Source: Roseospira navarrensis
GTDB taxonomy: Bacteria; Pseudomonadota; Alphaproteobacteria; Rhodospirillales; Rhodospirillaceae
NCBI RefSeq assembly: GCF_009601025.1
Contig: NZ_WIVE01000007.1
Location: 1-64,000, forward strand
Reading direction: 5' to 3'
Length of the DNA stretch: 64,000 nucleotides
Positions 46,887-55,650 of this stretch are shown here, piece after piece. Position numbers and translations under genes: made by a program. The first letter of the stretch is position 1. Every line of letters begins with the position of its first letter. The notes beneath the pieces were generated by a model. That model was not told the origin of the DNA and ran no database searches. It was given only the letters and a program-made list of their open reading frames with translations.

Positions 46887-49199
46887 TCAGGCGCCGACGA
46901 GGGCGGAGAACCGGCGACCCAGCAGCGCGGCCGTCTCGTCCAGCAGGCGTTCGGCGATGCCGTCCACGTGGCGGGCTTTCCAGTCCTCCAGGTCGGTGCC
47001 GGCGACCCACTGGTTGAAGGCCCCCAGCGCCGGGCCGCAGTGGACCTGGAAGTCCACCCGGCGCGCCAGATCCCCGGTGATGGCCCAGTGCGAGGTGTCC
47101 TGGAAGTAGCGGCGGAACACCAGCGCCATGCGGTGCTTGGGCATCCGCTCGGCCCGCTCCGCCTCGTCGGCGGGCAGCGAGTCCTTCAGGTCCGACAGAA
47201 TGTCGGCGAAGCTGCGCCGCAGATACTTGTCCTGGATCTGGCGGCTCAGCGCGGGCTCGATGTCCTCCAGGCGCTCGTGCCGGTGGTAGAGGGAGACCAG
47301 CTTTTCCGCCCGTGACGGGAAAAACAGTCCCTTCTTCAGCACCTGCACCCGGGATCCAAGCTCGAACATGGCGCCGGAGGGCGCGTAGGCCGTGTCATGG
47401 ACGTTCATGCCGGCCAGCATGTCCTTCACCGCATCGCTGGTCGCCGCCTCGACGGTGCACTGGTTGATCGAGCCCGTCAGGACATAGTCGGCGCCCAGCA
47501 TGAACGCGGCCGCCACGGCCTCCGGCGTGCCGATCCCGCCGCCGGCCCCCAGGTGAAGGGGGCCGAAGCGCGGAAAGCGGGCCTGCGCCCGGTCGCGCTC
47601 CCGCAGCACCGCCGGCACCAGCGCGAAGGGCATGCGCTGGTCCGTGTGGCCGCCGGAATCGGCCTCGACGGTGATGGCGTCCGCCATCGGCACGTGGCGC
47701 AGCAGCGCCGCCTCGTCGGCGGAGAGAGTCCCCTGCGCCACCAGCCGTTCGACGACCCTTTCAGGCGCCGGCGACAGGAACTGCGCGGCCACATCCGGGC
47801 GGGACACCTTGGCCATGATCCGGTTGCGCGCCTCGACCCGGCCACCGCCCGCGTCCACCAGTCCCCGCGCCCGGTAGCGCACCAGGGCCGGTGTCACCTC
47901 CATGAAGGCGGAGGCCTCGGCGACCCGAACCCCCTGCTCCAGCAGCAGGTCAACCATGTCCTCTTCAAGCTGGGGCCGGTTGACGTGCGCCAGCACGTTC
48001 ACCCCGAACGCCGCCCCGGCGGGGATGGCCGCGCGGATCGCGGTGATGGCGGCGCGCACCTGGTCGATGGACAGACCGCCGGTGCCGAAAAAGGACAGCA
48101 TGCCCGCCCTGGCCATGCGCACCACCACATCCACCGAGGCAATGCCCCGGTACATGGCCCCGCTCACATAGGGATGGCGCACGCCGAAGGCCTCGCGGAA
48201 GGCCCGCGAGCCCAGACGTTCCACCGAGACACCGGGTCCGGCGGACCGGACGGGGGCGGGCTCGGGCGGCTTGGGTGGTTCGACCGGCGCGGGCGGCGCG
48301 TCCTCCCGCGCCAACTCATCCGCGCTCAGCGCCCCGGCCTCCAGCTCGGTGCGCTTGACCATGGGCTTGACCACCGGCGGTCCATCGGGACCGATCTCGG
48401 TGACGTCGGCGAATGTGACGCCCTTGGCCAGCAGATAGCGGATGCTGTCGCTCCAGCGCACCGGCGCGGTGATCTGATCGATCATGCGGGCGCGGATGCT
48501 CTCCGGATCGTCGGCGTGGGGCCGGGCGGTGACGTTGGAGAGGACCGGGATCCGGGGCGGGGCCAGCGGCACATCGGCGATGAAGGGGGCGAACGCGTCC
48601 CGGGCGGGCTGCATGAACGGCGTGTGGAAGGCCCCGCCGACCGTCAGCACGCGGTAATGCGAGGCGCCGGCCTCCAGGAACAGCGGCTCGGCGGCCTCCA
48701 CGGCCGCGCGCCGGCCGGACACGACGATCTGACGCGGCGTGTTGTAATTGGCGGCGAAGACATCCGTCAGGCCGTGGCGTTGGATGACCTCTTCGACCTG
48801 CGCGGCGTCCAGGCCCAGCACGGCGGCCATGCCGCCGCCCCTCGCCTCGCCCATCAGGGCGCCGCGTCGGGCCACAAGCCTCAAGCCGTCCTCGAACCCG
48901 ACGACCCCGGCGGCGAACAGGGCGACGTATTCCGACACGCTGTGCCCCATCAGCACATCCGGGGGCGTGCCGACCTCGTTCAACTGGCGCAGATAGGCCA
49001 GCGCGTTGACCACGTAAAGCGCGGGCTGGGTGTTGGCCGTCTCGGTCAGGCGCTCCATCGGCCCGGCAAGGCACAGGTCCGCAATGGAAAAGCCCAGCAC
49101 CGCATCGGCCGCGGCCGTCTGGTCGGGGAACGCCGCGAACAGCGCCTCGCCCATGCCGATACGCTGAGCACCCTGGCCCGGAAAGATCCACGCCTTCAT
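46887..49199 (-). CDS. Trans-acting AT-ER fusion (malonyltransferase + PfaD-like enoylreductase)
   Basis: The 770-residue protein has an N-terminal malonyl-CoA:ACP transacylase (about 1-300) with FPGQGAQ, the nucleophile motif GHSVSEY (Ser87) and the catalytic His in AFH (His192). A proline-rich linker (about 310-335) leads into a flavin-dependent PfaD/nitronate-monooxygenase-fold enoylreductase. AT-ER fusions of this kind are standard in trans-AT clusters. The AT would load malonate on all PKS A and PKS B ACPs and the ER would reduce selected enoyl intermediates. The ATG at 49199 is the start of the AT fold; upstream open codons are not AT-like. It is the first gene of the megasynthase operon, 11 bp before PKS B. 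Confidence 0.9.
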   Translation of the reverse strand: MKAWIFPGQGAQRIGMGEALFAAFPDQTAAADAVLGFSIADLCLAGPMERLTETANTQPALYVVNALAYLRQLNEVGTPPDVLMGHSVSEYVALFAAGVVGFEDGLRLVARRGALMGEARGGGMAAVLGLDAAQVEEVIQRHGLTDVFAANYNTPRQIVVSGRRAAVEAAEPLFLEAGASHYRVLTVGGAFHTPFMQPARDAFAPFIADVPLAPPRIPVLSNVTARPHADDPESIRARMIDQITAPVRWSDSIRYLLAKGVTFADVTEIGPDGPPVVKPMVKRTELEAGALSADELAREDAPPAPVEPPKPPEPAPVRSAGPGVSVERLGSRAFREAFGVRHPYVSGAMYRGIASVDVVVRMARAGMLSFFGTGGLSIDQVRAAITAIRAAIPAGAAFGVNVLAHVNRPQLEEDMVDLLLEQGVRVAEASAFMEVTPALVRYRARGLVDAGGGRVEARNRIMAKVSRPDVAAQFLSPAPERVVERLVAQGTLSADEAALLRHVPMADAITVEADSGGHTDQRMPFALVPAVLRERDRAQARFPRFGPLHLGAGGGIGTPEAVAAAFMLGADYVLTGSINQCTVEAATSDAVKDMLAGMNVHDTAYAPSGAMFELGSRVQVLKKGLFFPSRAEKLVSLYHRHERLEDIEPALSRQIQDKYLRRSFADILSDLKDSLPADEAERAERMPKHRMALVFRRYFQDTSHWAITGDLARRVDFQVHCGPALGAFNQWVAGTDLEDWKARHVDGIAERLLDETAALLGRRFSALVGA

Positions 49200-49509
49200 T
49201 CGACCCTCGCGTTTCCTCCGGAGGGTGCCCGTCGGACCGCAACGGACGCCGCTGCCGCCGGCCCGTCGCGTCCCGCGCACGCCCGCCACGCCGGGCAGCC
49301 CGGACATCCGCACCGTCCGACGCGATCCAGTCAGCCCGCAGGCAACCCAAGGGTCAGTCTGAGGGCTTGCTCCCCCGATAGCAACGCCGGAAACGGAACA
49401 TTTGCCATGGCGACCCGAAATGCGGCAGAGTCGGCCCCAGGTGAGCGCGGTGGGGTGACGAGAAATCCCGCCGAAGCATCCTGCACCATCACGATGCGCG
49501 GGGCCGGCG
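49200..49509. promoter_or_regulatory. Divergent intergenic region, probable promoters of both cluster operons
   Basis: These 310 bp separate the AT-ER/PKS operon (-) from the ACP-amidotransferase pair (+) and must contain both promoters. I cannot point to a convincing -35/-10 pair. One small inverted repeat, TTGCT-N8-AGCAA at 367-384 of the 49 kb block (49367-49384), could be an operator. A short ATG-initiated frame near 49407 looks spurious. Confidence 0.45.
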
Positions 49510-49761
49510 ATGGACAAGATTCGCGCCTTTGTTGAAGAGCAATTCCTTGTCGAATTCGACGAGACGCTCACCGAGGAGTCAGACCTTTTCAAGGAAGGCG
49601 TCATGGACTCTTTCGGGTACGTTCAGCTTTGCCGTTTTCTGGAAAAGGAATACGGAATCACGTTCACCGAAGAGGAAATGACCGGCAACGTCCTCGTCAG
49701 CCTGACCCAGATCCGCGAGACCGTCCTGCGCAAGGTGGCCGCCCTGCCCGCCGCCTCCTGA
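49510..49761 (+). CDS. Free-standing ACP for the malonamyl starter
   Basis: This 83-residue acyl carrier protein has the phosphopantetheine Ser34 in VMDSFGYVQL and the usual four-helix pattern, more acidic and less GC-skewed in composition than the PKS-borne ACPs. It lies 6 bp before the amidotransferase gene. In 9-methylstreptimidone, iso-migrastatin and sesbanimide-type clusters a discrete ACP next to an AsnB-like amidotransferase carries the malonyl group that is amidated. PKS B has no loading ACP, which fits this role. The ribosome binding site is weak. Confidence 0.85.
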   Translation: MDKIRAFVEEQFLVEFDETLTEESDLFKEGVMDSFGYVQLCRFLEKEYGITFTEEEMTGNVLVSLTQIRETVLRKVAALPAAS

Positions 49762-49767
49762 CCGGCC

Positions 49768-51744
49768 ATGTGCGGGATCGCCGGCCTGTTCCAGTCTGAC
49801 ACGGCGCCCGGAGACCTGCCGCGCGTGGTCACCGGCATGCTGGGCGCCATCGCGCATCGGGGTCCCGACGGGCTGGGGTACATGGTGGACGACCCGTGCG
49901 CGATGGGCACGGTCCGCCTCGCCATCCTCGACCCCGCCCACGGCGCGCAGCCGTTCGGGGACGCCGAGGGACGGGTCTGGCTCTGCTACAACGGCGAAAT
50001 CTACAACTACCGCGAGCTTCGGGCCGAGCTTGAGGCCAAGGGCCACGTCTTCCACACCCGCTGCGACACCGAGGTGGTGCTGGAAGCCTGGCGCGCCTGG
50101 GGAGACGCCGCCCTGCCCCGCTTCAACGGCGGCTTCGCCTTCGCGCTCTATGACCGCCTGGAGGGCCGGCTGGTGCTGGCGCGCGACCGCTTCGGCAAGC
50201 GACCGCTGTTCTTCGCCCGCCATGGCCCGGGGCTGGTGTTCGCGTCCGAGATGAAGGCGTTCCTGGCCGTTCCGGGCTTCACCTTCCGCCAGGATCCGGC
50301 CCAGATCGCCTCGATCCTCGGCCAGTGGACGCCCCTGCCCGACCAGAGCGGTTTCGAGGGGATCGAGAACGTCCCCATGGGCTGCTGGGTGTCGGTGCAG
50401 GACGGCCGTGTGAGCCGGCACACCTACGCCTCGCTCACCTTCGACGACGGCCCGGCCGTGGCCTCGGCGGCCGACGCGCGCGACCTGATCCGCGACCGCC
50501 TGACCGAGAGCGTGGCGATGCGCCTGCGCAGCGACGTGGAGGTGGGCGTCTATCTCAGCGGCGGCGTGGACTCCGCCATCGTCGGCCACCTGACGCGCGA
50601 GATCACGCACCGGCCGCTGTCCACCTTCTCGGTGGAATTCGCGGATGCTGAATTCGATGAATCCGCCGAGCAGCGGATGATGGCCGACCACCTGGGCTCG
50701 CGCCACCACGCCCTGCGCGTGACCCAGGAGGACATCGCCGCGGCCTTTCCGGACGCAGTGTATCACGCCGAAGTGCCCACCTTCCGCAGCGCCTTCGTGC
50801 CCATGTTCCTGCTGTCCCGCCGCACCCGGGAGGCCGGCATCAAGGTCGTCCTCAGCGGCGAGGGCGCGGACGAGGCCTATCTGGGCTATGACCTGTTCAA
50901 GGAGACCCTGCTGCGCGCCGCCTGGAGCGAGAGCGACGAGGCCTTGCGCCGCGAGCGACTGATGCGGCTGTATCCGCACTATGCGCACTACGGTCCCCGG
51001 GACATCGCCGCCGTCACGGGGCTGTACCAGCAGTTCGCCGAAGAGCGGATGCCGGGCCTGTTCTCGCACGAACTGCGCTTCCAGAACGGCCGCTTCTCGG
51101 CCCGCCTGATGCGCGATGCCGGCGATCCCTTCGCGCCGCTGTCGGCGCTGGTGGCCGAAACGCCCGCATACCAGGCCATGAGCCCGGTCGAGCGGGCGCA
51201 GTGGCTGGAGTACAAGACGTTGCTGCCGGGCTACCTGCTGTCCACGCAGGGCGAGCGCATGAGCCTGGCCCACGGCGTCGAGAACCGCTGCCCGTTCCTG
51301 GACAAGGCGGTGGTGGACCTGGCCGGGTCGGTGAACCTGCGGTTCGACGACGGGTTCGACGAAAAGAAGCTGCTGCGCGATGCTTTCGCCGCCGACCTGC
51401 CCGAGGCCGTCGTGCGCAAGCGCAAGTTTCCCTATCGCGCCCCGGATGTCGCCGCCTTCGCACAGGCGCAGCCGGACTATCTGGAGTTGGTCCGGTCGGA
51501 GGCGGAACTGGCCGCCCTGCCCTTCCTGGAGGCCCGCTTCGCCCAGCGCCTGACGCGCAAGGTGCTGACCAGCCCGCCCGACGGCATCAGCACCAAGGAG
51601 AACCAGACCTTCCTGTTCCTGCTGTCCACGGTGCTGCTGCACCACGATTTCGTCCGGCGCGCCCGGGCGCCGGAGGCCCTGTCCACCCGCGTGACCCCGC
51701 CGCTGGAAAAGGTGGTGGATTTGCGCACGGCCGGGGCCGCCTGA
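49768..51744 (+). CDS. AsnB-type glutamine-dependent amidotransferase (glutarimide AMT)
   Basis: The 658-residue protein begins MCGIAG, so Cys2 becomes the N-terminal nucleophile after Met removal, as in class II glutamine amidotransferases. RGPDG, CYNGEIYNY and the D-T-E segment of the glutaminase follow. The C-terminal synthetase domain has the pyrophosphatase loop SGGVDS (from residue 264) and the GEGADE motif. Length and domains equal asparagine synthetase B. Its position beside a free ACP and a KS-B-containing PKS argues that it amidates malonyl-ACP to malonamyl-ACP, giving the imide nitrogen of a glutarimide. A true asparagine synthetase is the alternative but is unlikely in this setting. 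Confidence 0.85.
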   Translation: MCGIAGLFQSDTAPGDLPRVVTGMLGAIAHRGPDGLGYMVDDPCAMGTVRLAILDPAHGAQPFGDAEGRVWLCYNGEIYNYRELRAELEAKGHVFHTRCDTEVVLEAWRAWGDAALPRFNGGFAFALYDRLEGRLVLARDRFGKRPLFFARHGPGLVFASEMKAFLAVPGFTFRQDPAQIASILGQWTPLPDQSGFEGIENVPMGCWVSVQDGRVSRHTYASLTFDDGPAVASAADARDLIRDRLTESVAMRLRSDVEVGVYLSGGVDSAIVGHLTREITHRPLSTFSVEFADAEFDESAEQRMMADHLGSRHHALRVTQEDIAAAFPDAVYHAEVPTFRSAFVPMFLLSRRTREAGIKVVLSGEGADEAYLGYDLFKETLLRAAWSESDEALRRERLMRLYPHYAHYGPRDIAAVTGLYQQFAEERMPGLFSHELRFQNGRFSARLMRDAGDPFAPLSALVAETPAYQAMSPVERAQWLEYKTLLPGYLLSTQGERMSLAHGVENRCPFLDKAVVDLAGSVNLRFDDGFDEKKLLRDAFAADLPEAVVRKRKFPYRAPDVAAFAQAQPDYLELVRSEAELAALPFLEARFAQRLTRKVLTSPPDGISTKENQTFLFLLSTVLLHHDFVRRARAPEALSTRVTPPLEKVVDLRTAGAA

Positions 51745-51775
51745 TCGGGTTGAGAAACTCCTCTGGATGCCTCCT

Positions 51776-51880
51776 CTCGAGATCCTTCGCCACCTTCGGC
51801 GGCTCAGGATGACGTTCTCTTTTGTTTTCAATGGCGTGTGTCATCCCGAGCGAGCGAAGCGAGCCGAGGGATCTCGGGAG
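51776..51880. repeat. Interspersed palindromic element, copy 1 (between convergent genes)
   Basis: Two long imperfect inverted arms (about 51776-51813 and 51840-51880) contain GAGATCC...GGATGAC and its complement. The arms fold into a large hairpin between the amidotransferase stop and the ECH1 stop, so it can act as a two-way terminator. The right arm is nearly identical, in the other orientation, to the left arm of the element at 54238. Elements of this GTCATCC...GGGATCTCG type are scattered in many proteobacterial genomes. Confidence 0.75.
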
Positions 51881-51936
51881 GGTGGGCGTCTTGGGCCTGT
51901 TCATCCAGTCGGCCGGACGGCTTTTTCCGCAGCCTG

Positions 51937-52707
51937 CTAATCCTCCCAGGGGAACTTCATCTCGCGGACATAGCGCCGGATGCCGGCCCGCACCGCCGGG
52001 TCGGCGAACATCTCCCGGTTGGCCGCCAGGGCCGCCGGCCGGCGCGCCGCCAGCCATGCGCCGTCCATCTCGGCTGTGTACTGCTTGTAGCGCGCGACGG
52101 CCGGCCGGGCGAGGCGACGCAGCCGCACGAGGTGACGGCGCAGCAGGGGCTCGGCGGCCTCGTCCAGGGCATCCACCAGCCCCGCGCGCAGCGCCTCTGC
52201 GGCGCCCATCGGCTGGGTGGTCAGCGTCATGACGTGCGCCGTCTGGCGGCCCACCCGGCGGACCAGGAACGGCAGCACGCAGGCCGGATACAGGCCGAAC
52301 AGCAACTCCGAGAGGCTGAAGCTGGCGGACGGCTCGGCCAGCACGAGGTCGCAGGCCGCCACGAAGCCCACACCACCGGCGTTCGCCCGCCCGCGCACCA
52401 CGGCCACACTGACGAACGGTCCCTCGGCCAGGCGCTGCCACAGGTCGTACAGCGGTTCGGGATCGTTGGACGGGGCGTCGTCCGCGATGCCCTCGAAATC
52501 CCCGCCGGTGCAGAAGACATCAGGCGCGCCTTCCAGCACCACGACGCTGACACCGCTCGCCGGGTCCTCGCAGCGGCGCAGGGCCGCGTCCATCTCCGTC
52601 ACCAGGGCCGCGGTGATGGTGTTGCCGGCCTCGGGTCGCGTGAAGCACAGGCGGCAGACGCCGCCGTCGATGCGGGCGGTCAGCGTCTCGCCCCTGATGT
52701 CAGGCAT
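51937..52707 (-). CDS. ECH1: enoyl-CoA hydratase-like HMG-ACP dehydratase (PksH type)
   Basis: The 256-residue crotonase-fold protein has an oxyanion segment (VFCTGGDFEGI), RANAGGVGFVAACDLVLA and the conserved stretch SFSLSELLFGLYPACVLPF, all typical of PksH/CurE-type ECH1 enzymes. ECH1 dehydrates 3-hydroxy-3-methylglutaryl-ACP to 3-methylglutaconyl-ACP during beta-branching. The decarboxylating ECH2 partner is not free but embedded in PKS B module 5. The ATG at 52707 overlaps the end of the KS gene by 8 bp. This is the last gene of the beta-branching operon. Confidence 0.85.
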   Translation of the reverse strand: MPDIRGETLTARIDGGVCRLCFTRPEAGNTITAALVTEMDAALRRCEDPASGVSVVVLEGAPDVFCTGGDFEGIADDAPSNDPEPLYDLWQRLAEGPFVSVAVVRGRANAGGVGFVAACDLVLAEPSASFSLSELLFGLYPACVLPFLVRRVGRQTAHVMTLTTQPMGAAEALRAGLVDALDEAAEPLLRRHLVRLRRLARPAVARYKQYTAEMDGAWLAARRPAALAANREMFADPAVRAGIRRYVREMKFPWED

Positions 52708-53938
52708 GGTCCGGGGCTCCCAGGACAAGGGCGGTATTGATGCCGCCGAACCCGAACGACAGCTTCAGCGCCCGGCGGATGGCATGGTCAGCGGCCTCGC
52801 CCCGCACCCAGCGGAAATCCGCATCCAGCGGCGTGTCGAGATTGCGGGTCGGATGCAGGCGCCCCGCCCGCATCTGCAGCAGGACCGCCGCGATCTCGAT
52901 GGCGCCCGCCGCCGCCAGTCCGTGGCCGATCACCGACTTGGTGGCGTTGATGCGGGCATGCCGCAGGCCAAGGGTGCGGTAGGTCTCCAACTCGGCCCAA
53001 TCGCCGCGCGGCGTGCCGGTGGCGTGGCCGTTGACGGTATCGATGTCCGCCGCCGTCAGCCCGGCGGCCTCCAGGGCCAGCCGCGCCGCCCGCACCTGGG
53101 CGGCCGTGTCCGGCTCGGGACCGCGCTGCCCGTCCACCACCTCGGCCCCGCCGAGGATCAGGCCGCAGGGCGCGGCGGTGGCCTCCTCCGCCCGCTGCAC
53201 CACCAGGGCCGCGCTCGCCTCGCCGTACAGGAAGCCGTCGTGGTCGGCGTCCATGGGGCGGCAGGCCCGGCCGGGCGCATCCGCGAAGCGCGACGACCCC
53301 ATGGCGCCGAGGGCCGTCAGCGCCTGAAGGTCCAGCCAGGACGGGTCCTGCAGGGCCCCGACCGCGATGCAGGCATCCACGCGCCCCGCCCGCACGGCCG
53401 CCGCGGCCTCCAGCACCGCCACGGCCCCGCTGGCCGACGCCGCGCCGACGGTATGGGCGAACCCGCGCACGGGGAAGGCGGCGCAGAGCACGCCGCACAG
53501 ATCGGTATCCAGGACGGCGTGGGCATGGCGCGGCGGCACATAGGCGGGGCGATCCCCGTACCGGCGCGCGGCCAGGACCTGGTCGCGGCCCATCAGGTTG
53601 GAGCCGCCCACCACCAGCCCGACCCGCTCCGGCGCGACGGCGTCAAGGCCGGCCTCGTGCCAGGCCTCGGCCACCACGGCCGCCGCCGCCAGCCCCGGCA
53701 GACCGACCGTGCGGGCCAGGCGCGGCGGCAGCACCGACGGAGGATCGGGCATTTCGACGCCGAGGAACCGGCTGCTCCCGTCCGGCGCCTGGCGGCCGGG
53801 GCGGGCCAGCACGCCGAACACGTCGCGGCCGGCCAGCAGGCCCTCCAGCAGGGCCGCCGTGCCGTGGCCGAGGCCGCAGGCGGCCCCGAGGCCGGTGACG
53901 GCGAGGGGCGCCCCCGCCTCAGGCCGCGCGCTTGTCAT
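52700..53938 (-). CDS. Decarboxylating ketosynthase-like protein (KS-S) of the beta-branching set
   Basis: The 412-residue condensing-enzyme fold has the active-site Cys replaced by Ser: the usual GACASG reads AASASG with Ser168. The two His motifs are present (NGHATGTP and KSVIGHG). Such KSs cannot condense; they decarboxylate malonyl on the donor ACP to acetyl-ACP for the HMG synthase (PksF/CurC role). The ATG at 53938 overlaps the donor ACP gene by 20 bp, and its own 3' end overlaps ECH1, so the three are coupled. The open frame reaching 54076 is an out-of-frame shadow of the ACP gene. Confidence 0.9.
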   Translation of the reverse strand: MTSARPEAGAPLAVTGLGAACGLGHGTAALLEGLLAGRDVFGVLARPGRQAPDGSSRFLGVEMPDPPSVLPPRLARTVGLPGLAAAAVVAEAWHEAGLDAVAPERVGLVVGGSNLMGRDQVLAARRYGDRPAYVPPRHAHAVLDTDLCGVLCAAFPVRGFAHTVGAASASGAVAVLEAAAAVRAGRVDACIAVGALQDPSWLDLQALTALGAMGSSRFADAPGRACRPMDADHDGFLYGEASAALVVQRAEEATAAPCGLILGGAEVVDGQRGPEPDTAAQVRAARLALEAAGLTAADIDTVNGHATGTPRGDWAELETYRTLGLRHARINATKSVIGHGLAAAGAIEIAAVLLQMRAGRLHPTRNLDTPLDADFRWVRGEAADHAIRRALKLSFGFGGINTALVLGAPDHA

Positions 53939-54164
53939 GCAGCAGGTCGGCCAGTTCGCCGATGTTGCGCGGGCCGTGCAACTGGACCAGCGGGATGTCC
54001 AGGCCCAGGTCCTCCAGGGTCGCAACCACGATCTCGCCGCGCTCGATCGAATCCACACCCAAATCGGCCATGGCATCGTCGCGGCCGATGGGGTGATCCG
54101 CCAGCTCCGGCACCACGTCCCGGATGTGACGCACGATGATCTCGACGATGTCGTCGCTGTCCAT
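53919..54164 (-). CDS. Donor ACP of the beta-branching set
   Basis: The 81-residue ACP has the phosphopantetheine Ser39 in LGVDSIERG. An AAGGG nine bases before the ATG at 54164 favours this start over the in-frame ATG at 54173. Directly upstream of the Ser-type KS and ECH1 and downstream of HMG synthase, it is expected to carry malonyl, then acetyl, and hand the acetyl group to the HMG synthase. Confidence 0.85.
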   Translation of the reverse strand: MDSDDIVEIIVRHIRDVVPELADHPIGRDDAMADLGVDSIERGEIVVATLEDLGLDIPLVQLHGPRNIGELADLLHDKRAA

Positions 54165-54237
54165 GACCCTCATCCCTTCATCCAAGCCAACGCGCCCAGG
54201 GGAGCATGACGGCACGGCCCGCCCCGTCGGAGCGCGT

Positions 54238-54332
54238 CTCCCGAGATCCCTCGCGTCGCTTCGCTTGCTCGGGATGACCAGATAAAATGATAGGATGTCA
54301 TCCTGAAGGCGCGAAGCGACTGAAGGATCTCG
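54238..54332. repeat. Interspersed palindromic element, copy 2 (inside the operon)
   Basis: Inverted arms at about 54238-54278 and 54297-54332 share the GAGATCC...GGATGAC core of the element at 51776-51880 but point the other way. The two copies therefore bracket the ECH1-KS-ACP trio as an inverted pair. The copy fills most of the 217-bp gap between the HMG synthase and the donor ACP and could attenuate or terminate transcription into the trio. Confidence 0.75.
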
Positions 54333-54381
54333 TGCATACGTCCGCCCCCCCCTTCCCGCACGGCGCACCAGTCCGCCAAGG

Positions 54382-55650
54382 TCAGACCCACCGATATTGG
54401 CGCTGGTATCCCACCACGGAGTCGAGCACAAGGTGGGGGGTGTCTTGGGTCAGGGGCCAAGCCCCCGGCAGGATATCGTGGTCGAGCTTGGCGTCCCTGG
54501 TGCCGAAACGCACCACCGACTCCCCCCGCAGAAGCATCTCGTACTCGTCGATGGACAGGCGATAGCGCCGGTCCAGGGCCTCGGCGATCTTCATGGCGCG
54601 CAGTCGCGCCTGCCCCTCCGCCCCGATGACGCCGGAGAAGAACTCCGAACAGCACCCGGAGCCGTAGGAGAACACCCCCACCCGCTGCGGCTGGCTCAAG
54701 TCCACCGTGTCGATCACTCCGGCGAGGGCCAGGAAGATCGAGCCGCCGGCGGTATTGCCGACCCGCTGGCCGTAGGCGAGGCTCGGCCCCAGACGCCGGG
54801 CGAAGTCCTCTTCAATCTCGGCGGGCTTCGCCTTGTACAGCTTGCGCATCAGGTGCCGGTGCGCGCCCTTGACCATGCCGCCGAAGGGCGTGTGGAAGCA
54901 AAGATAGCCGAAGGTGTCGCGGAAATCCGCTCCCTCGACCCGGCGGGCGTAGTCCTTGTAGGCGTTCTCGCAGCAGTCCAGGTAGGCCATGAGCGACAGA
55001 TCGGCATCGCCCGCCTCGGTGTCGGGACCGGGCCGGCAGGTGTCCATCACCTCGAACGCATGATTGCCGTAGGCGCCGCGATCGATGCGGAAGACGTGCG
55101 GCGTGTCGCTGACCAGCATGGCGCAGGCCCCGGCGCCCGAACTGGGTTCCGAGTAGGCCCACTCCTGCACGGCGTTGGCGTCCGCCAGCGCGAAGCGCGA
55201 CAGGTCGGTGGTCACCACCAGCGCCTTGCCGCCCGGCGACGTGCCCGACAACAGGAAATTCACCGCCATCTGCAGGCCGGCGGCCCCGGCGTAACAGGCC
55301 TGCTTGATCTCGAACAGGCGGCCGTTGCCCGGCAGGTCCAGATAATGATGGATGTAGGTGCTGAGCGACTTGCCGAAATCGAGCCCGGACTCGGTACACG
55401 TCACCACCATTTCGATGCGGGCCTTGTCCTCGGGCGAGAGCGCATCAATCAGCGGCCGGGCGGCGTTGACGGCGAAGGTCACCGGGTCCTCGTAGGGCAG
55501 CGCCACCGTCTTTTCCTGCATCAGCAGGTTCTCGAAGCGCGGCAGATCCAGCCCGCGATGGGTGCACAGCGCCCGGACGTCCAGCGCGCAGAGGCCGCCA
55601 TAGACGTTCATCGCCTCGATGCCGACGACGGGGTGGGTCCCGGCGCTCAT
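54382..55650 (-). CDS. HMG-CoA synthase-like enzyme for beta-branching
   Basis: This 422-residue member of the HMGS family has Glu87 in CTESGLDFGKS, the nucleophile Cys119 in QACYAGAAG and His253 in FHTPFGGM, so the Glu-Cys-His set is complete. In trans-AT PKS systems (PksG, CurD) it adds acetate from the donor ACP onto the beta-ketone of an ACP-bound chain. The target here is most likely the tandem Trp-marked ACPs of PKS B module 5. The ATG overlaps the P450 stop (ATGA). A 217-bp gap containing a palindromic element separates it from the donor ACP. Confidence 0.95.
   Translation of the reverse strand: MSAGTHPVVGIEAMNVYGGLCALDVRALCTHRGLDLPRFENLLMQEKTVALPYEDPVTFAVNAARPLIDALSPEDKARIEMVVTCTESGLDFGKSLSTYIHHYLDLPGNGRLFEIKQACYAGAAGLQMAVNFLLSGTSPGGKALVVTTDLSRFALADANAVQEWAYSEPSSGAGACAMLVSDTPHVFRIDRGAYGNHAFEVMDTCRPGPDTEAGDADLSLMAYLDCCENAYKDYARRVEGADFRDTFGYLCFHTPFGGMVKGAHRHLMRKLYKAKPAEIEEDFARRLGPSLAYGQRVGNTAGGSIFLALAGVIDTVDLSQPQRVGVFSYGSGCCSEFFSGVIGAEGQARLRAMKIAEALDRRYRLSIDEYEMLLRGESVVRFGTRDAKLDHDILPGAWPLTQDTPHLVLDSVVGYQRQYRWV

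Noticed and set aside
46876-47010. N-terminal extension of PKS B up to 47010
   Set aside because: It lies inside the AT-ER gene in another frame, and the KS begins 17 residues after the ATG at 46875.
49200-49604. Extension of the AT-ER protein upstream of 49199
   Set aside because: The added residues have no AT-fold similarity and run into the free ACP gene; MKAWIFPGQG is the usual AT opening.
49768-51744. Primary-metabolism asparagine synthetase
   Set aside because: Motifs allow it, but pairing with a free ACP and a KS-B PKS fits the glutarimide amidotransferase far better.
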